Below, one piece after another: positions 59,682-64,000 of a DNA stretch of 64,000 nucleotides (position 1 is its first letter; each line of letters begins with the position of its first letter). This stretch comes from Jacaranda mimosifolia. Its lineage: Eukaryota; Streptophyta; Magnoliopsida; Lamiales; Bignoniaceae. The DNA lies in assembly GCA_018894105.1 (NCBI GenBank), contig CM032123.1:745001-809000 (forward strand), read 5' to 3'. A program made the translations under genes and the position numbers. The notes below the pieces were generated by a model, which saw nothing but the letters and a program-made list of their open reading frames with translations, searched no databases and was not told where the DNA came from.

Positions 59682-61138
59682 CTCGGCAAAAATAAGTTCT
59701 ACTTGTTGAACCAAATGAGTCCTCAACACAATATATATATATATATATATCAACAATTTTTTGACTAAATTAGCAAAATAAAACAGCAAAGGGAGCGTGC
59801 CCTACACAGCCTCATTGGAGATTCCCTTACGTGCGCCTTAACACCAAAAAAGAAACTGAGAACCAAACATGTCAGTCAAGATGACCAAAAAACCCCCACC
59901 AGCACAACCGAAAATGTCCATCTAGCGTCACGTTTTCCTCCCCTCGCCACATAAGCAAAACTTATCTCGTATTCTCCGGTGGAATAGACCACCTTACCAC
60001 AGTCCCAACGAAACCAGCTATTCCCTTTTTATTTTTTTATTTTTAAAAATTTCTTGTATTGACAAATTTCAAAATAAAATCATGTAACACACAAATATTT
60101 GTAATTTAAGAGGAAAAAAAAAGAATTTTTTACTTAGGTATAACATTAGACAACAAGGCTAGGATGGGGAATTGGGTGGCTGGGCGGTAGCACGGGATAT
60201 GGCATGCACGGAATTTCTGTGCCATCTTTGACTGACACCCTTATTTTGCGTCTCTAAAGAGGTGCTCCCAACGTTTTTTCTTTTGTTTGAATTCGAACAT
60301 CTATCAACCTCTTTTGTTCGTTCTTCATTTATTGATGAAGATGGTAAAAAAAGAGGTGGTTGGATTTGTCTTGTTTGATTTCAATTTCACAAAACAAACA
60401 CATACTCTGGTGAAATTGCACCAAGTGATCTGAAGCTTAATGATATAAATCTCCCACATAATGTGGGAGAACAAAAATTCGAACCCTACAAGCTCTTAAT
60501 ATATGTGTATATAAATAAATAAATAAAAAAATACTCTGACAAAATTGCATTTAACATCTCATTTTCTTTTCTTAATCCTTTTTCTTTCGTTTTTTTCGTT
60601 AACCCACTCTTAATATGAAGACCCACCTCATGATATCGCAAAAAATATTTCATATTAAGTTATAGTATAAGTTGATGAGCAATGCAAGCATAGTCTTTAA
60701 ACAGTACAAGCATAAAAGAATTCAATCCAGATGGATCGCGGGCCAGAATCCATAATCACCACCACCATGGAAGAAATCCATTATTTTCGAAGAAATAGAA
60801 AATGTCACAAGAAGGCAAAAACGCCATTTCAGACATCATGTCCAACAAACCATTCTCACACCTCGACAAACACTTGAACACCAAGATGACCAACAAAGAC
60901 GCAACACTACCACAAACTCAAGGCCCCAAACAGTTTAAAGGCTTTGAAAAAGCCTCTAAACTCACAATAGCTAATATCCTACACACTCGACACTAAAATA
61001 ACTAGACCACCCAAACAATAACAATGGCATTATTATCACACTAACATGCCCACAGCCGTTATTGCATTTGAGTACTGACAGAGTAAAACTGAAACGGGTG
61101 ATGGTAAAGATAGGATGAATGGCAATAAGTCGATATAA
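59682..61138. other. Spacer and eIF5 3' region
   Basis: An AT microsatellite lies at 59730-59750. A 64-codon plus-strand frame at 60802-60996 (MSQEGKNAISDIMSNKPFSH) has no recognised domain and overlaps another short frame; it may be chance. The part next to 61139 should be eIF5 3' UTR. Confidence 0.4.
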
Positions 61139-62491
61139 TTACTCCTCTTCAGATTCAGACTCAGCATTCTGCAGCCACTCCACAAATGGCTTGACATTCT
61201 TCCAAATCGGGGAGCTTTTATTGCCACCATTCAAGCCCTTCCCATACCAATCCACAATAACCTCTTCTTCGAGCACATCATTGTCATACAGTGCCTTCAA
61301 AACCAAAGCCACCTCTTTAACTGCATCAGGGCTTGCTTTACCACAAAAGTTTTCTAAGGAATGCAGCAGAATAAGCTGTGAGCCCTCTTCCTGAACCGCA
61401 GCTGCAATGTAGTTCTTCATCTTCACAACCTCCTTAGAGAACCCTTTTCCAACTCCCACAAACAGGACTTCAAATAAAGCATCAATGATCTCTTGGCGCG
61501 TGCCAGAAAGAGACTCCAAAAAGGATTTGAATTTGCTTGCAGGTGAACCCTTCTTCACATACTCCTTTATTGCATCAACAAGTTGCTCTTGATTGCCGGA
61601 TTTAACACCATTTGCCTGTCCATTAACTTTAGGTTTCCCTTCCCTTGATGGAGAGTTCTTCCCTGATTTTCGCTTCTCCTCATTGGCTGAAAGCATGACC
61701 ATACTAGCTGTAACAGCATTCAGCTGCTCTTGTATTGTTTGTTGTGCAGCCACTGCAGATGTGTCAGTCTGCCACTGGACATCATCATCATCGCTGTCGG
61801 CAGCACCTGCCGCTGCTTCATGCTCATCTGCCTGGCTACCACTTGGAGAGTGATCCTCATCAGAGTGATGGGATTTCTTCTTGCTGGATGCTTTTGAGAC
61901 TGCATCTTTTGAACTACCAGAGGAACCTTTTTTCTTTGCAGCCTCTTTTTTAAGTTTCTTCAGCTCTTCATCTGCTGCCTCTCCTTCCTTGAGTCTCTCT
62001 TTCTCTGCCCTCCTCATTGCCTTTTTGTCTTTTGATCCTTTCTTTGCCTCAGGAGGATTTTTTAAAATGAATGTTGTTAGCTTGTCCCTCATGTCAACCT
62101 CAGAGATGAAGCCACAAGCAGCACACTTAAGATTGATCATTTGCGACTTTGTGATGATAATTTCAGTTTCAGGGTTCCCACAACCATAACACTGAACAAA
62201 TTTCTTGATAAAGTTCTCGAGAAGTCCAGCAAGCTTTGCAGTATCATGAGCCCCATTGACGTGGGAAGTTCCAGTCTTCTCATCAAACTTCGATTGAGCG
62301 CCAAGTTCACAGCCAAAATACTTTGTTGTGTAAGAAGCAGGCCTGCCCAGAGCCTTTGCAATGTCAACCATATTGACTACATTGGTCTTGATACCATTCC
62401 CACGGCCCTCAATTTTTGTTATCATTTTAGGCATCTTATACCTATAGAAGGCATCATCCTTGTTCCCTGCACCAATATTTTGCAAAGCCAT
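61139..62491 (-). CDS. EIF5: Translation initiation factor eIF5
   Basis: A single uninterrupted frame of 450 codons, as usual for plant eIF5. The N-terminus [20 protein letters not shown] holds the arginine-finger region (YRYKMP) and is followed by [15 protein letters not shown] four-cysteine zinc finger (CYGCGNPE, then CAACG) completes the GTPase-activating domain. A long Lys/Glu/Ser-rich acidic-basic linker follows. The C-terminal W2 (HEAT-type) domain ends [13 protein letters not shown] with an AA-box acidic tail. eIF5 stimulates GTP hydrolysis by eIF2 at the start codon and bridges eIF2, eIF3 and eIF1 in the cytosol. A leader intron is likely (next entry). No defect seen. Confidence 0.97.
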   Translation of the reverse strand: MALQNIGAGNKDDAFYRYKMPKMITKIEGRGNGIKTNVVNMVDIAKALGRPASYTTKYFGCELGAQSKFDEKTGTSHVNGAHDTAKLAGLLENFIKKFVQCYGCGNPETEIIITKSQMINLKCAACGFISEVDMRDKLTTFILKNPPEAKKGSKDKKAMRRAEKERLKEGEAADEELKKLKKEAAKKKGSSGSSKDAVSKASSKKKSHHSDEDHSPSGSQADEHEAAAGAADSDDDDVQWQTDTSAVAAQQTIQEQLNAVTASMVMLSANEEKRKSGKNSPSREGKPKVNGQANGVKSGNQEQLVDAIKEYVKKGSPASKFKSFLESLSGTRQEIIDALFEVLFVGVGKGFSKEVVKMKNYIAAAVQEEGSQLILLHSLENFCGKASPDAVKEVALVLKALYDNDVLEEEVIVDWYGKGLNGGNKSSPIWKNVKPFVEWLQNAESESEEE

Positions 62492-63915
62492 TTTCTCACG
62501 ATTAGGGAATGACAGATAACAACTTTATCAGAAGGGGGGCAGATTGTCTTCTATAACAAAAGGTTCTTCAATATAGTAGAAATTCCTCGCAAAGGGAGCA
62601 CGCTGCCTAAACTGGCAATCTTGACAGTGTCTGTTAAATGCTTGGTGTGGCTCGAGATGCATGCAGCCAACTTTGAGAGCAGAATGTCTATCCTTTTTCC
62701 TTGCCGGAGGACAGTATTCTCCAAGCAACCCAATTGATGATAAAAAGCAAGAGACCCGTTCAGACATAAAAGAAGTTTCTAGCTTAACAACCTCCACGTT
62801 TGCTGACAGCAATTACCACAATGTGCACCAGCTAAAGCCCTGGGCAAATTTGCAAATTTAGAGAGGTTTCATAACAGAAAAAACATAATTCATGTGATCA
62901 TCCCTAACAAAAGTCTCTCTAAAAGAAAACCGCTCTGATAAGAAAAATAGGATTCAAGCATATCAATAGCAAGAAAACTGATAAGTCTTTAAAGATCAAT
63001 AAGATAACAGACCATAGGTGCACATTCGGCCAAATTTTGCTAGATAACATTAAGAAAAAAGGGTTCAGACTTGCTACTTCCTATTTTCTAATCCATAACT
63101 TAAAATAAAAACAATATTAACTCAAAAATAGAAACAAAATTCATGACAATAAATCAAGCTTTAATAAAGGCATAATCAATTGACACCCGCCCCCCTTCCC
63201 AGAATGACATGATCTTCCATTTGATCAACAATGAAGTTAAGTTGTACAAGCTATTATCTGCACAAACTTACCAATTTCACACAAGCATCCACATATTTGA
63301 TATAAATATTTATGATTTCTATATGGTAACAAAATTACTAAATCTCAACTCAAAAATAAACATAAACCTCTGTCCTTGAAGCACATAACAAGGATAGTAT
63401 CAATTTCAAAAGAGATGAAAATCCAACACATCGTCCACGAATTTGTCAAAAATCAGAACTCACTAGCAACCGAATAATCAAAACTCATCGCCGATTTAAA
63501 CTAGCAGATACCGAAGTACAGGACAATTTTCAGATCCCATGAGGCAATACAAAAAGTTCAAATCTAGATCATCAAAAACAAAAATCCAGATTGAGACTCA
63601 ACAGCCATCCGATATCACAAGAAAACTCCAAGCATCTCTATCTCAATCAATTTAATTTGCAAATAACAATTTAAAAAGATTCCCAATACAGATCTGAAAA
63701 CCGATCCACAAAACTAGCATAAAGTGAGAGTAAGAACATCCGAATCGAGGAAAAAATAATCACTCGAAAAAACTCAAATCAAAACCAATAGATCCAAAAG
63801 ATTAAAGCAATGGCTACATGATAAATCCGAGTAAGGGTTTCGAAAATACCTTATTGGATAAGAGGAGAGAAGAAAAATTACAGCCGAAGATAAACAAGGT
63901 ATAGAGTGTGGCTGA
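62492..63915 (-). other. eIF5 leader exon and long 5' UTR intron
   Basis: A donor-like AAG|GTATTT (gene strand) at 63850/63849 follows a short leader exon that would start near 63915. The intron then runs about 1.3 kb to an acceptor close to the ATG, whose exact site could not be fixed. A leader intron is common in plant eIF5 genes. A minus-strand frame at 62528-62812 lies inside and is not considered a gene. Confidence 0.55.
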
Positions 63916-63944
63916 GAAATAGGTATAAGCTATCGGGTAAGAGA

Positions 63945-63952
63945 TATATATA
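63945..63952 (-). promoter_or_regulatory. Probable TATA box of eIF5
   Basis: TATATATA sits about 30 bases before the presumed transcription start of the leader exon. Confidence 0.55.
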
Positions 63953-63963
63953 GGGACAAGAGG

Positions 63964-63971
63964 AAACCCTA
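63964..63971. promoter_or_regulatory. Telo-box-like AAACCCTA near the eIF5 promoter
   Basis: AAACCCTA is the telo-box core often found in promoters of plant translation and ribosomal-protein genes. It lies just upstream of the TATA box. Function inferred from the motif only. Confidence 0.4.
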
Positions 63972-64000
63972 GTTATGAAGGATTAGGGCTAAGCCAACCA

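Noticed and set aside
60802..60996. 64-codon plus-strand frame as a small peptide gene
   Set aside because: Overlapping alternative frame, no recognised motif, no TATA or splice support; kept only as a note in the spacer entry.
1..64000. tRNA, rRNA, CRISPR arrays and bacterial operons
   Set aside because: Looked for by eye and none supported; the window is plant nuclear DNA.

Overview
The window is nuclear DNA of a flowering plant, most likely a woody eudicot. The evidence is genes split by short GT-AG introns, plant-only families (a non-RD LRR receptor kinase, TPS-a terpene synthase, ARF17, phosphoglucan water dikinase, plastid GrpE), AT-rich spacers and many MITEs and LTR-element remnants. 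Nothing prokaryotic or viral was seen. The species cannot be named from sequence alone.

Positions 1-31,250 are an accessory region built from an 8.3-kb tandem duplication. Each unit carries an Xa21/FLS2-type LRR receptor kinase (RLK) followed, on the same strand, by a two-exon gene for a ~90-residue membrane protein. Three units (A, B, C) can be read. Every visible RLK copy is broken in its own way: A has an in-frame stop in the kinase, B has a +1 frameshift, and C has a -1 frameshift, a stop and a large internal deletion. Only copy C of the small membrane protein is intact; A is frameshifted, and B is frameshifted and has lost its splice donor. Copy C of the RLK is also cut into two pieces 13.2 kb apart. 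The DNA between them holds a Ty3/gypsy RNase H scrap, hAT-type and CACTA-like elements, a 1-kb long inverted repeat and one intact seven-exon terpene synthase gene.

From about 34.3 kb the window becomes ordinary gene-rich DNA. It holds RBM42 (+), plastid GrpE (-), the 19-exon phosphoglucan water dikinase PWD/GWD3 (+), ARF17 (-) and eIF5 (-, intronless CDS with a leader intron). All five read cleanly through every predicted junction. Between ARF17 and eIF5 lie a solo LTR, a complete but internally shrunken 2.3-kb LTR retrotransposon with a perfect 5-bp target-site duplication, and a Tourist-like MITE whose sister copy lies at 42.3 kb.

The genes do not form a recognised pathway. The accessory half combines an immune-receptor cluster in decay with a defence-type terpene synthase. 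The second half holds unrelated housekeeping and developmental genes (splicing, chloroplast chaperone, starch turnover, auxin response, translation initiation). All exon boundaries were inferred by eye from splice motifs, frame continuity and family similarity remembered without a database search.
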